A stretch of DNA of 64,000 nt from positions 9,264,001-9,328,000 of the forward strand of contig OZ038466.1 of NCBI GenBank assembly GCA_964036295.1, given 5' to 3'. Source of the DNA: Plumapathes pennacea. Lineage: Eukaryota > Cnidaria > Anthozoa > Antipatharia > Myriopathidae. The notes below the pieces were generated by a model, which ran no database searches, had not been told where the DNA came from, and saw only the letters and a list, made by a program, of their open reading frames with translations. A program made the position numbers and the translations under genes. This document shows positions 10,470 to 22,127 of this stretch, piece by piece (positions within the stretch are counted from its first letter, which is position 1; each line of letters begins with the position of its first letter).

Positions 10470-11526
10470 AATGTGTGGGGTATAACCAAGATCAGACAAA
10501 CGGTGAGACCTGCTTCTGAGCAAGGAAGAACATTCAGAGCCCTTGAACCATCAGCATAAAATGAATAATCAACTTCAATCAATTTTCTCCTTCAGCTTCC
10601 CACCAGATATACCATACATTATTACACGACTTCACATTTTCGAGTGCAAATACGGGCCAAAACGAGTGCAAAGACGGGAGCGTATTGCACTCGTCAGGAA
10701 CCAGATCAACTGGTTTATTAGCTTACGTGATCAGTTTTCGCAAGCAAAGTTTACGAACGCGTCATTTTTTTGTTCCATTTTGCGCGCGGCGAGAATGTTT
10801 GCCCCGCTTCGTTTGTCGTGTAATAAACAATTTATTACACGAAAAGTCGTGCAATACGGCTGTATTTTTACTCGTCAGTTTTATTTTTTCTCGCCTGAAG
10901 TAGGCTCGAAAAATAAAACCGACTCGCAAAAATACTTCGTATTGCACTCCTTCCCGTGTAATAACCTCTTTGTATTGAGAGTTTGTCACTTGATAGTTTT
11001 CTCAGATGAAAGCTGAAAATTATTACCAGATCAGTGATCACTCATACATTTTCTTTTTGAATGGCTGGAATAATTTGTGTTATGAGCTCAGAAGTATACA
11101 AAGATGAAAGATGAAAGTATTTAAAAAAAGATAAAAGTATTAAAAGATGGCGGCAATCAGAGTGCCGGATGCATTATCAGTAATAAAAACATACGTTCTT
11201 TTTACGTATGTTGCAGTGAATTAGACGGATGGATGCCACTTGAACGCACAGAAAGAAGGAATTAAAGGAATTGACCACAGAATGCTTGTGAAATAAAGAC
11301 TGAAGAACTACGTTGTACTGTGTCGATTTTTAAATGACTTTTAATGACTTAAAAGTCAAAGTTGCCTTCAAACATTTCCATTTTAGATCTGAAAAGTATC
11401 ATGCGTGTGCGGTTCAGTGTTAAACCTCCTTCAGTTGGCTTGGCTCTGGGGACAACCGTCAAAGCTGTCGGAAGCCTGGTTTTCACGAGTGCCGCAAGCA
11501 TAAGTGCAATGGGAGTCTTTACTTTT
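10470..11526. other. Intergenic, no gene seen
   Basis: No recognisable exon. About 10640-10975 contains repeat-like sequence with several inverted blocks, including GTGTAATAAACAATTTATTACACG-type symmetry near 10820. The open frame at 10543-11016 runs through this repeat and has no domain signature. Confidence 0.45.
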
Positions 11527-11765
11527 AAGGCCGTTTAACACTGGACGCGTCGCGACACACTGTAACTGCATGCGACAACGCGACAAAATTAGATCCCGGT
11601 CATTCCTTTAAATCCGATTCACACCAGACGCGGCACGACATTCGCTATGTCGCGCCGCGTCCGGTGTGAATTGGATTGAAGGAATGACACCGGGATCTAA
11701 TTTTGTCGCGTTGTCGCATGCAGTTACAGCGTGTCGCGACGCGTCCAGTGTGAAATGGCCTTTAC
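11527..11765. mobile_element. Near-perfect foldback MITE, arms about 115 bp
   Basis: The left arm starts AAGGCCGTTTAACACTGGAC and the right arm ends GTCCAGTGTGAAATGGCCTT. The arms contain the matching blocks CGTCGCGACAC, GCATGCGACAACGCGAC, AAAATTAGATC and their complements, and meet around CGCTATGTCGCGCC near 11646. It is a noncoding palindromic transposon-like element whose RNA would form a long hairpin. Confidence 0.85.
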
Positions 11766-11965
11766 AGTGAAACCAGGCTTGACACATGGACTCAAAGACA
11801 GGGGTCAATACTATTTCCCTTTTACTTGTGCTTGCGTCGCTCGTTTTCACACGACGCGCGTCTGTTGTGCTTCCGCTTTTGTGCTCAGTTCACGAAAACC
11901 AGCTTTGCTGGGTAATTTACTTGCTGGGATTACGGCTGACCTTGTCTTCCCAACTAAAGAATCAA

Positions 11966-12130
11966 GGTCGATTTACTTTCCAATAAAGTAAATCTGATTA
12001 AACAGCCGTTTATAAACAGTAGGGGGAAAAGTAAATAACTGAAGAGTCAAGGTCCATTGAAGGTCGATTTACGTTCTAATCAAAACACTGGTAAAAAAAA
12101 TAAATCTAGTCGTTTATAAACAGTAATGAA
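11966..12130. repeat. Imperfect direct repeat, two copies
   Basis: The block GGTCGATTTAC...AAATCT...CGTTTATAAACAGTA occurs twice, at about 11967-12021 and 12063-12125. No gene is visible around it. Confidence 0.5.
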
Positions 12131-12180
12131 TTTTGAAGAGGGCTCTTTAGTCACCTTGGGGAACTAACTAATATATTATT

Positions 12181-12384
12181 CCTTTCACTCCCAAGAGAAA
12201 TCAACTTCGATTTTTTCCTTCAGTGTCTCCACAGAGATATATTATACAGTAAGGAGAACTTGGCTTTCAACATCTTGCTCAGATGACAACTGATTAAACT
12301 ATCAGTTCTCTCTACATCACCATACATTTTCTTCTTGACAAGTTGAGAGAATCTGCACTTTGAGGTTGGGAGTTAAAGGGTTAA
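12181..12384. mobile_element. TTCACTCCC MITE, copy 1
   Basis: A ~200-bp element with ends CCTTTCACTCCCAAG and (inverted) GGGAGTTAAAGGGTTAA. Its inner landmarks are TCAACTTC, the GTCTCCACAG/GTTTCTC segment, TACAGTAAGGAGAACTT and GATTAAACTATCA. The same landmarks appear in the other copies. It lies downstream of the homeobox gene. Confidence 0.8.
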
Positions 12385-12925
12385 TGACAGAAGCCAAACA
12401 CAACTGTACTGCCTTGGCACTAGTTTAACAAAAACAAAAACGAACGCAAACTGTAAGGTTTGAATTTGGACCGAAGCAAAAGCAAGAGACAGTGGAGACA
12501 TTCCAGTGATAAGAGAGAAAATAGAGCATATCACACCACGGCTGGAGCAAGACAATGAAGGGAAGGTGCGCCGAATACAAGGGTTTTTCTACACCAATAG
12601 AAGTCCTTCTTTAGTAAAAAGTGCGTGGTTCACTCGTGTCCCCAAAAGAGGAATTAGCCGAGCTTGTCACGGCGAGTCTGAATGAGAATTGGCAGGCTTT
12701 ACTTTAACAACGGAGTAATGTAGATAAGAGGCTAGTCTCTAATGCCGTCTCCACATCCTCAACTGCACAGCTTGAATGGTTTACTTTCACGAGGTTTACC
12801 CTCATATAAAATAGTTTCGTCACATCATCACCCGCAGAGGCACAACGGACACGTCTGAAAACACACTTCATTTCTTCGAGTTCATCTTGGTAACTGGACG
12901 ACGAATCTGGTCCTTCGCTTTTGGG

Positions 12926-13269
12926 TTAAAACTCGTCTTTCCTGGGCCTCCCCTTGGCTCGAGTCGTTACCGCGTTCGGATCTTTCTTGAGCATTTCTTT
13001 CTTCCACTTCATCCTTCTGTTCTGAAACCACGTTTTCACTTGTAATGGCGTCAAACTCAGATTCTTGGCCAACTGGTTCCTGTCATTTGTGGACAGGTAC
13101 TTTCTGGCAGAGAACGTGTCCTCCAGACATCTCAGCTGGGAGGGTAGGAACACGGTGCGTGATCTGTGCGCGAAGCGTCTGTAGCCATTCAGAAATGCAC
13201 GGAAATACTTGGGGAGTTGGATGTGGTGCGTTGTTGATTCTCCGGCTTTGTGGGCGTCGCCTTCAGGGT
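12926..13269 (-). CDS. BARX-like: BARX-like gene exon 2: homeodomain and C-terminus
   Basis: The acceptor on the minus strand reads TTTACTGGAACAG. The exon begins with two bases completing a codon, carries the 60-residue homeodomain, and ends shortly after KGRPRKDEF. Confidence 0.9.
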
Positions 13270-14898
13270 CTGTTCCAGTAAAGAAAAGAAAACGTATCAA
13301 ACAAATGGTTATCATACAAACTTATGACGCCTGTTGTGACGAATCAGAGGCAAAATGGTGATGTCCCTGACGTATCATATAATATATCATATCATAGAAA
13401 ACTGATCAATTCCATCATGACGTATATATCATGTATCAGACAAAGTAGCGACGTCCTTGGGGCTCCCTGGACAATTTACAAACAATTATTATATCATTAT
13501 TGTCACCGAGCCGCTTCACAATGCAGAATCAAAGTAGCGAGTCAGCTGTAAGCTCGCGTTTGTCGGGGAGGGTAGGTATGGGGTATCGTTTTTAAGCATT
13601 GTAGTCTGAAATAGGGTATCGCGAGGGTAGTTTCGCACTGGAGTATTAGAGAGTAGAAATAGAGGTCAAAATTCTTCATGAACTCTTCGGTTATCTTGTA
13701 GTAGAAATAGTGAATATCAGAGCAACTGAACGAAGGCTGTTTCGTAAAATTGTAAACAAGTGTATCATATTTCCTGTTTAGCGGCTTTGACCTTATTTGT
13801 GCGCAGGGCGCAGAGGAGTTCGCTTGCTTACCATTATGTAAAAACCTATATAATGACCTACATGAATGATACCGCAAGACGATTTCATCGCGGGCGCGCG
13901 AAGGCATAATACTGACTTACGTATGCCGTCGCGCGCCCGCGATGTAATTGTTCCGCGGTATCCTTCATGTAAGTCAATATTACAGGGTTTTACATAATAA
14001 AGCAAACGAACTCCTCTGCGCCCTGTGACAGTGCGAACTGAGGCTGACTGTAAACTGGAAAACAATACCCGGGTGCTCTCCAAAACCAAGTTGTGCTAAC
14101 CTTTCACGCAATTTTTGAGAAGAACTATCATACAATACCAAAGACCAGGCATTATCTTCAACGTCTCTACAAATATGGAACACTGGCTAAAAAACCCCGT
14201 CACACTTATGTAACGTTTCCCAGTGATATAACTGATGATATAACCGTGATATAACCGTTTCACCGCTGATATAACTGAGAATTAGAGATGAGCTCTTTAA
14301 TTATTTGGAACAGTTCTGGGCCCGGTTTTTAGAAAGCCGATTAAGCTAATCCAGGATTAACGAAATTCTTTCTGACGACCTGTCTGCCGATAAAATGCAG
14401 GGTTTTGTTCAAATATGGATTAAAAAGCTTGTTTTAGCTGAATACGTATCAAGGAAATCGTTGCAGGACAAAAATCTTCACATTTTCAGGCTTATAAATG
14501 ACAAGAAAGTTTACACCTAATCCAGGATTTAGCCTAATCGTGCTTTGAAAAACCGGGCCCTGGAAAATCTTTTTGCTCCTCTTCGTCCGTCTGTGTGTCG
14601 GTCTCTTTATTTTCTCTATCTTTCTCTCTGTTCTCTTATCTGTGTATTTGCCTCTCTGTCTGTCGATCTGATACAAAACTGAAACAGGATAGTATTGTAA
14701 GGTCAAAGGTAAGAAAACCGAGAGCCTTGATAAAGCCAAATGAAGCCGCCAGTGGCCTAAAAACATTTAACGCAACGATACGTGCCACCTGCCTATTATT
14801 TTGTTGACACGAAAAGTAGGAAAACATCCTGATCAAATTTTCACATACCAAATTATTTAAATAATATCATTTTTCCATTCATTTCAATAACAACAACC

Positions 14899-14942
<44 letters not shown>

Positions 14943-16796
14943 TCATTAAGAATGGATGGACGTTAGCAGGGGGAACGTAATTCCCATTTAACCCTTTCAC
15001 TCCCAACAGTGACCATTTTCGTTTTTCTCCTTCAGTTTCTCACCAGAAACATATGATGCAGTAGGGAGAACTTGGGTTTTGAAACCTTGATATGATAAAA
15101 GTTGATTAAACTATCAATTCTCACTACACCGCTCATACATTTTCATTTTAGAAAGGTTGGGAGAATCTGCATTTTGACCTTGGGAGTGAAAGGGTTAAAA
15201 ACTACTTTCTTTAATCGGCTTGAGTTTTAAAACTTATTTGACAAAGCACAGACTGGTTTAAGAACTCGCGGTACTAATCATAATTTTGGGTGGGAGTGTT
15301 CCGGAATTCCCTTAACCAAATTCAGACCGAAATATATGATATTTGGACCCTATCTGAGACCAAAATATACAATTTTCGGCCGTATCTCAGACCAGATACC
15401 ATTCACAAACCAAAGACTAAAAAACAATACTCTGGGGAGGCACATACCTACCTCCACCCGGGACATTTAATCAAACCCCCGCCATCTTCGTGAAATCTAC
15501 AAAGTTTCAGAAGTTGTACTTACGATTTTGGCTGAGCCTTGGCAGCGCATTTAGGTACGAACAGAAGGAAGGAAGGCCTTCAACTCCACTCGGGGCTTCA
15601 AAATTTGAGACTGCTGTTGAGAAACATTTGAAAATAGACATCAGTTTCCAAGTCTACTTCTCCAGAACTGTATACATGAATCCAGGGGGAGATAGCTCAT
15701 AACGTTTCACGGCTCCATATTTGTGTTTCTTTCATGACAACCCTTTCATTCCCAAGAGTGATCAACTTCAATTTTCAGCTTTTAGTTTCTAACACAGTAC
15801 GGAGAACTCTTGATACCTTACTCGTGTGGAAGCAGATTGAAATATATATTCTCACTACATTAATAATATATTTGGGTAACCTGCATCTGGATCTTGGGAA
15901 TGAAAGGGTTAATCTCTAACTCCGCTCTTACAAAACGCACCTTATACTGCCCTGGTTTTTATACAAAACAGTCAGAGTTGAAAGTGCGCACATTAAAAAA
16001 AAAAAAAATGATTATGACGTCGCGTATTAAGATACAATCTTACAACCCGAAAACAGACCTGGCCCAAAATCAAGCCAACACCAATTGTCCATTCTGAAGG
16101 CAAAGGGAAGAGTTGAATAAAAGAAAAGGTCAGTTTGTGTGAACAGTAAGAAAGCTCTCAGCACCTTCAGGTGAAGACTTTGACTCGAAGAGGGATAAAT
16201 GATGGGAAAATAGACAAAACGAAAGCGTTCTTACGGCAGTCTAGTTTAAAAAATGCAATCGATGCGTGTCGATTTTCAAGAATCTTTCGGCCTAACATTC
16301 AGTCAGTCTTAGTACTTGAGAAAGTTTTTTATGTCAGCTGCAGACTCCAAACTTCCGTTTACGGTCATGTATTCTGTAATTAAAAGTACAAATGTGTAAA
16401 AACGTGAAAACGAGCACTGCTGTTAGAACGAACTCATCGAGAGCTTTCATTTGAGCGGTCGCACTTTAGGTTTCAGGAGGTGTTACAAATGTTCGAGGTC
16501 GAGTCAGTGAAAGAGCTAAACACGTCAGCAACTTGCAAGCAAAGTACAGTAATTTTCTTTTCTCGTGTTAGTAGAACTAAATACTTACGTTTTTCGGTCC
16601 TGTGATTATCCTTGAGGATGTCAGCGATCATGAAGCTCTTCTTCTCCGTCACTCGATTCCTCGTGACTGGAACAAAAGCTGAAATCCGCGGCCAAGATGA
16701 GAGATCGGCTTGGGGCCAAGGAAGAAACGCACTGTCCGCACGCCTCACCAAGGTTGGAAATGTCGGTGCTCCCACAGAATGCGCAAAAGAAAACAT
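12926..16796 (-). CDS. BARX-like: BARX/BSX-like ANTP-class homeodomain transcription factor (2 exons)
   Basis: Exon 1 is 16589-16796 and exon 2 is 12926-13269, joined by a 3.3-kb phase-1 intron; 183 residues. The homeodomain in exon 2 begins about [12 protein letters not shown], continues [19 protein letters not shown] and ends with helix 3 [16 protein letters not shown]. KYLSTxDR, LQVKT and the following KGRPRK are shared with BARX proteins; TWFQ rather than TWYQ is as in BSX. Exon 1 contains KSFMIADIL, an eh1-like Groucho-binding motif usual in NK/BAR-type factors. The start at 16796 is the first ATG of the frame; a longer upstream reading has only non-ATG starts. Expected to be a nuclear DNA-binding regulator, with repression suggested by the eh1-like motif. 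The homeodomain call is firm; BARX against BSX is less so. Confidence 0.9.
13556..13640. repeat. Fragment of the GGGTATCG / AGTCTGAAATAGGG dispersed repeat
   Basis: It carries the GGGTATCG...TAGTCTGAAATAGGGTATCG pattern seen near 6370-6570 and relates to the TCTGGAACAGGGTATA repeat in the Ig/thyroglobulin intron. It lies in the homeobox intron. Confidence 0.4.
13804..14025. mobile_element. Foldback element, arms about 105 bp
   Basis: The left arm begins CAGGGCGCAGAGGAGTTCG and the right arm ends CGAACTCCTCTGCGCCCTG. Paired internal blocks include ATGTAAAA/TTTTACAT, TACATGAA/TTCATGTA, GATACCGC/GCGGTATC and GCGGGCGCGCG/CGCGCGCCCGC. It is noncoding and lies inside the homeobox intron. Confidence 0.85.
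14316..14563. mobile_element. MITE with CTGGGCCCGGTTTTT terminal inverted repeats
   Basis: The left end reads CTGGGCCCGGTTTTTAGAAA and the right end TTTGAAAAACCGGGCCCTGG. Sub-terminal TAAGCTAATCCAGGATTA at the left matches TAATCCAGGATTTAGCCTAA at the right. Same family as 9871-10094. Confidence 0.8.
14899..14941. repeat. (CTAT)n microsatellite
   Basis: About ten uninterrupted CTAT units in the homeobox intron. Confidence 0.95.
14988..15198. mobile_element. TTCACTCCC MITE, copy 2
   Basis: Near-intact copy: TTAACCCTTTCACTCCCAA at the left and CCTTGGGAGTGAAAGGGTTAA at the right, with GTAGGGAGAACTT and TTGATTAAACTATCAATTCT inside. The terminal inverted repeat is about 15-19 bases. Confidence 0.85.
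15285..15490. repeat. TGGGAGTG / ACCAAAATATAC dispersed repeat
   Basis: Contains GGGTGGGAGTG, then CAGACCGAAATATATGATAT, GAGACCAAAATATACAATTT and TCTCAGACCAGATACC. It shares TGGGAGTG and ACCAAAATATAC with about 6419-6610. Confidence 0.5.
15739..15912. mobile_element. TTCACTCCC MITE, copy 3
   Basis: Ends AACCCTTTCATTCCCAAGAG and CTTGGGAATGAAAGGGTTAA. It is shorter than the other copies because of internal deletion. It lies in the homeobox intron. Confidence 0.8.
16589..16796 (-). CDS. BARX-like: BARX-like gene exon 1: N-terminus with eh1-like motif
   Basis: The frame opens [13 protein letters not shown] and reaches [16 protein letters not shown] before a consensus GTAAGT donor. Length 208 gives phase 1, matching exon 2. 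The FMIADIL motif makes this exon credible despite a poorly conserved remainder. Confidence 0.75.
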
Positions 16797-18536
16797 ATTG
16801 CAACAAAAGCTCCTGTACAAACACTTTGCGCAATCCTACAAGCGCATACACTTCACTCGTGTTGTTTTAGCCAGTGATCACTTCTTGTGAAGGTTTTTCG
16901 AGAGATGCGATGACTTTGACAAGATTGCAGTTCTGAAAGATTGACTTCTCACCATCGATTGTATCTCCGCTCAAGCCAGCGCTGATTGGCTCGGCAGAGC
17001 CCAGAGTAGCTATCGCATTAACAGCAATGTTTACCTAAACACCCTTTTTGAACATGAAGGCGTTGTCGTTTTTGATAAATCTGATTTTAATGGCAGTCTA
17101 AGTTACAGGTGGCGAGGTCAGCTGGTCTCAAGCAGCGTTGGTCACAGATTTAATCGTGTGCGCTAAAAGGGGGGGATTTATGACCGCTGGAATGTCTCGC
17201 TCTGGGCAGTTTTGTCTACTTTATGAAACGGCGCTTGTCTTCGAAAAGCAATAAGGACCGTTCCCAGCTGTCCATCTCTGGTGGAACTCGAAAAGCCGGC
17301 GCCTTTGCCAACTGCCAAGACATGACACAACCCATTTATGTTTCCGACTCCTCTGACCGAGTCTGTTCGTTTGTGTAGTCCGTTTGTGTGGCTCAGTCTA
17401 CTGATTTTTCCCACACGTGGTCACAGATTCGTACAGTTAGCTGACTCAGCCGAACATTCTTTATACGATACGATCTAATAAAGATGATACCGCGCGGCAA
17501 TTTACTTTTAATTGCATGATCATTGACACAACAATCTAGAACACCTACAGTCGAAGCTCTCTGGACGGACACTCGTAAGTGGACAGTTCTACTTACGGAC
17601 ACCTCTACGAAACCCCGCTTAAACTGTAGCTCACTCAAACTCTTTATTTACACATTCTTGTAAGCGGACAGTTTCAGTTACGGACACTTTTTCGGCTTCC
17701 CAAGGGTGTCCGCTTACAGGAGGTTCAACTGTATCAGGATTGTTTACACCTATCCACTTTCGAGTGAGTGTATGCGCGGGAATTCTTTGACGTTTCTTTT
17801 TTCTTCTTATTTTTGCTTATTTATGACACGCGGTGGGAATTTTCATTCAACGAGGGAGTGTCGTAGCAAGGATAAATATTGTTAGTTATTGCATTATGTT
17901 GACAAAAGTTTGACACTCATATCGGCGTGGGAAAAAGATAATGGTCACTTATATGACCCTAATAGAGGCCATACGCAAAATAAAACTTGCTTGCACTGAG
18001 GGCGTGGCGTGCGATATTCAGGGGTATAGCCTTCTCACAGGAAAATCCGAATGGCAAAGATACGAGTCCGCCTTTCAGCAGAAGTTGTTGATTTTGGAAC
18101 GGGCAGACAAAACTGATAGAGGAAGAGCTGGATGCGGAGACAGAGCAGAGAGATAGGCAGAAGTGCACTGCTGACGCGCTGTAAAAATAGAGAAGTGGAT
18201 GATGGAACGGAAAGGTGTAAAGGAACGCCTGACGTATTGTGAGTAAAAAGAATTACAAGAGTTGAGATTAAGTCATTTGCAGCAGAACTTATAACGAGGA
18301 ATAGAAAGAGCGAGCCGCAGGCTTGGTGAAAGACCCATGGCACAATGAGGTCTAGTTTAGTCCAAAAAGGACAAAAAAAAAAACAAACAAAAACAAAGAG
18401 GGATATTAAAAAGAGGCAAGTCAAAAGTTGACAGACGTTAGAACCGAAACAGAGCAGCCCTATGGTCAGAGGTCGTTTTACAGCCGCAACTTAGTGTCCA
18501 AGAAGACTGTTTGAATGAAAGTTGCCGAGGTTTTAT

Positions 18537-18571
<35 letters not shown>

Positions 18572-19992
18572 CCGGCAGGAAGCAGTTTGCTTCATATCGC
18601 TGAGCACTTCCTGTGGGAGTAGCCTCGCAACTAGGCCCATAGCATCGCAGTGGACAAGCCGAATGTTGGCTGTTGCAGTTTGCTTGACAACACTTGCACT
18701 ACCAAAACAGACTTTTAACGGGGAAGTGTATTTCTAGCGAACTGAGGCAATTTTGAAAAATATTTCATTCATGAACGTTCAACGCGCGTTGCTGAATTGT
18801 CTGTGAGAGGTGGCCAAACTGACTGAACTGCAGCTCACAGTTTTACCAGCCCAAGGTTTGCTGCATGAATGTTTGATGCAAATCAAGTTTTTAACAACGT
18901 TCAGCAATCGGTCGACACTGTTTGACAGGGATGATCAACAGTTGTACGTTGAAAATACTGTAAAACAATGTTGAATTTTGACCGACTGCTCGACTCCTTG
19001 CCAACAAACTGCCGACATTTAGTGAGAATAAACAAAGGACGTTTGATCATACCAGTCACTTGTTTAAACCAACGGCCGAGTTCAGTGCCAAGCCTAAGTT
19101 TCCTCGGCTCACTCCACTGGACTTGTTTGTGACAAAAATATAAACGTACTTCACTCACCTTCCCGCCCAACGATCATGTAATGGCTCCTCGGATTCCGGC
19201 CAACACAACGCTAAATCGCTCCACCTCAAATACACAGTTGAATTCCAAACTGAGAAGAGAAATTCCTTGCTGCATTTTCTTCGTTGGTACGGTTAATTTT
19301 AAGTAAATCACACAAGTTTTGTTTCACAACACAAGGCAAAATTCGCCCAGTGTGCAAACTTCGACGCACGCGCCGCTCAAGCCTCGAGCTGGTATTTGTG
19401 AAATGTACCAGTACGTGTCCTTTGATTGGACCAGGATTACTTCCGCTGACAAAACAGAGGAAGTTGAGTGATATTCCCATTTTTGTTTGTTTGTTTGTTT
19501 TTCCCTTTGATGGTTTTTCTTCTTCTTTCTTATGCGTGTATTATTGTTAGGAAACTGTACCTGGAGTGCATGCCGCATATTTCCTCAAAGAACTATGCCG
19601 AGTATTCGGATTTCTACCGTACCTGTTTTTACAGAGAGTGCGAGGGGGCGCTTATTTCAAATTTCGCGTTCGCTCTCACGCCCGAAACACACGAGAAAAA
19701 GGAAATCCTAGTGAATTTAATTGGTTCATATGAATGAGGTAAGCGCAAAGGGCAAGAAGTAGACATTTTCCATTTTCCTGTATACAGCGCGTGCGGTCAG
19801 AACTGAAAGACAGAAGGCGCTCCATGCAACTGTCTATTTTAGAGGTGTCCGTCCTATAGAGTTCATCTGGAGTAAATGACTGAAGAAACGGCAGGGACCA
19901 CTCGCCCCCTCACTCCTACCAGGAGTCCGTCTTAGAGTGGTGTTCGTTAAGACACAGTAGACTGTAACTTAATTTACGTTTTTATTAACGGC
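16797..19992. other. Intergenic between homeobox and NCAM-like genes, repeats only
   Basis: No supportable exon; open frames near 17941 and 19468 carry no domain signal. A poly-T tract lies at about 18537-18569. About 19840-19965 is a partial copy of the GTCCGTCTTA element. This flank would include the homeobox promoter, but no clear core elements are visible. Confidence 0.45.
17546..17733. mobile_element. TA-flanked Tc1/mariner-like MITE (TACAGTCGAA ends)
   Basis: The left end TACAGTCGAAGCTCTCTGGA mirrors the right end AGGAGGTTCAACTGTA. GTAAGTGGACAG and GTAAGCGGACAG blocks alternate with ACGGACAC inside. TA at both outer ends fits Tc1/mariner target duplication. Related ends occur at 21690-21808, about 5592, 32845 and 55890-56000. 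Confidence 0.7.
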
Positions 19993-20250
19993 TACAATCC
20001 TGGCCAAAAGTAGTGAGACACTTAGCCTTTCATCTAAAAATTATGACACTTTCCCTCTTCCCGCCCCCTCTCCCCTTACAATGTTGAATGAATGTGCTCA
20101 AAGTGCACTCCCTTTAAGCAACGTTGTATGGGGGAGAGGGGGGAGGACTAAGTTTCGGAAACAGGAGCCGCTTTCGTTGTTCAACAAGGAGTGGTGGTGA
20201 AAACATAGCATTTTTTCAGAGTGTCCCACATACTTTTGGCCAGGATTGTA
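19993..20250. mobile_element. Tc1/mariner-like MITE with TACAATCCTGGCCAAAAGTA ends
   Basis: The 20-base left end TACAATCCTGGCCAAAAGTA is the exact reverse complement of the right end TACTTTTGGCCAGGATTGTA. AGTGAGACACT is mirrored by AGTGTCCCACA just inside. TA at each end fits a TA target-site duplication. No transposase frame is present. Confidence 0.88.
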
Positions 20251-21133
20251 GTCCCGGGCGTTAGCGTTCTATGCCACCGAGCCCTGGTCTTGGGGTCGTC
20301 TTGATCTCGCGTGCGACTTCAAATGCTTCTTTTTAACGAGTTGTCAGAACGTGGGCTACATTTCGAGAAAAAGAGTGGTTCTCCTTAGTAACAGACGTTT
20401 TTCCTGGTTTCTCGCGTTGCATTCGCCGTCCTGTTGCCAACGTCAGCCGAGTCGAGTTAAGTTTCTTACGAAAGAGACGACAAAACACAAATTGTGCATC
20501 AGGTTTATTACCAGGCATCTAGCAACAGCATCTTAATACGCTCACGTACATACAAATTACCGAGTTAGAGCACTGGGAAAACATGTACCGTAAATGTTGT
20601 ACACAAAAAGGGGTCTGCATTTTCTGCTGCCCAAGAGCTTGTAAATGACGTCACGATGACGTAACGCGGCACTGGGTATAAGAAGGCCGTTACTCCATGG
20701 ACAGGGAGAATGCATGTCCCGTAGTTGTGCTATAAATCACTCGTAGTGCTATAGGTGCTAAGCAAATGTGTCAATAAAGAATATGAGCCACTGAAACGAA
20801 GCTAAACAAAGTTGAAGAGCCCTCTCGGAATCCAGTTTCCAACACGAAAAACCACAATAAATCAATGGGTAAATAGGCAAATAACACTTTAAGGTCAAAC
20901 GAAGCTAATCTAATTTTCTCGAAATAGTCTGAAGTTCCAGCGCGCAAAGGATTACGGTCCAGAGAGCTCCTTCAACAAAGGGCAACTGTGGGTTTTATGC
21001 ATCACAGTGCAATTGCAAACTAATAAAGCTTTCCCTTCTCGCGCTCTTTCCCCTCAACTATACTGTTGTTAGTTCCTTTCATCGCGAGTTCACTTTTAAA
21101 CGAGCAAAACTTACGCCAGGAAATTTGCTGTAA

Positions 21134-21302
21134 AACCCTTTCACTCCCAAGCTCAAAATTCAGATTCTCTCAACCTTTCGAGAAGAGAGCTGAGCAGTGA
21201 GAATTGATAGTTTAATCAGCTTTCAAAACACAAATTCTCAATTACTGTATGATACAATTCTGGTGAGAAAAAAGAAGTTCACCACTCGCGGGGGTGAAAG
21301 GG
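21134..21302. mobile_element. TTCACTCCC MITE, copy 4
   Basis: Ends AACCCTTTCACTCCCAAG and GGGGGTGAAAGGGTTT. It is in opposite internal orientation to copy 1: CAGATTCTCTCAACC precedes TTGATAGTTTAATCAGC. Confidence 0.8.
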
Positions 21303-21689
21303 TTTTTAACATACATTCATTTATCTAGTGGGACAAAACATTTGAAATGAAGTGCACGACCCTTTTTTTAAAAACGTCCGGTCCTCACAAGATTTAGCAT
21401 TCTCTCATGAATCAGACCTGGAATACTACGTTACTTTTAAAAAGTGTTTATATGCATGGCTTACGTATGAAGTATTACACATCAACACGTACCTCAGAGA
21501 GTCAGTGGTACGTGAAACATGGTTAATAATTAATTGCTAACGACACAAAGCCACCACACGAAGCCGTTAGAACGTGTGACTTCTCTTTAAGACAAAAATG
21601 CTGAAGCGCTCCCCCAACCCCAGACCACGCATTGCTTGCTCGGCTGAAAATTAATGACTGGGGCGTTGTAATGAATATGAAGTAAATGA

Positions 21690-21808
21690 TACAGTAAAAC
21701 CTTTGTTAAGCGGACAGTTGCTAAAATCGAGAAAATCCACTCCCAGTAAGACGCTCATCACAATTTCCAATTTCCCAAGCGTATCTACTTAATACAGGTT
21801 TGACTGTC
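21690..21808. mobile_element. Short TACAGT element
   Basis: The left end TACAGTAAAACCTTTGTTAAGCGGACAG and right end AATACAGGTTTGACTGT are loosely inverted. It shares GCGGACAG with 17546-17733 and appears internally deleted. Confidence 0.55.
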
Positions 21809-22127
21809 TTACAACCACAAACACATCGGGGTTCCATTCTTGAGTCTCTAAGAGGCAATGGAGAACCACACTACCGAGCTATTGGCGACTTTACGAAAAA
21901 AGAAAAAAGAAAAAAAAAAACAGCTCACAACTGCGACTATAAATAAAGCATATAGTTACTTGATCTAACTGCTTAAATAAAATGGCTAACGACCATAAAA
22001 TATTAAAACCTAGTGCTAAGATTAACAAGATAAAAAGCCTCGGTATTCCTAAAGGCCCTGTCACACGGCACTCAAGGCTCGGTTACACACCTAGTGTTCT
22101 CGTTTCAAGAGCCTCAAAGTGCACATA

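Larger units (their letters stand above)
20251..22127. other. Downstream flank of the NCAM-like gene, no gene seen
   Basis: No convincing exon. It contains TTCACTCCC MITE copy 4 and a TACAGT element, listed separately. About 22051-22110 begins GGCCCTGTCACACGGC, resembling GGCCC-type MITE ends. Confidence 0.4.
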
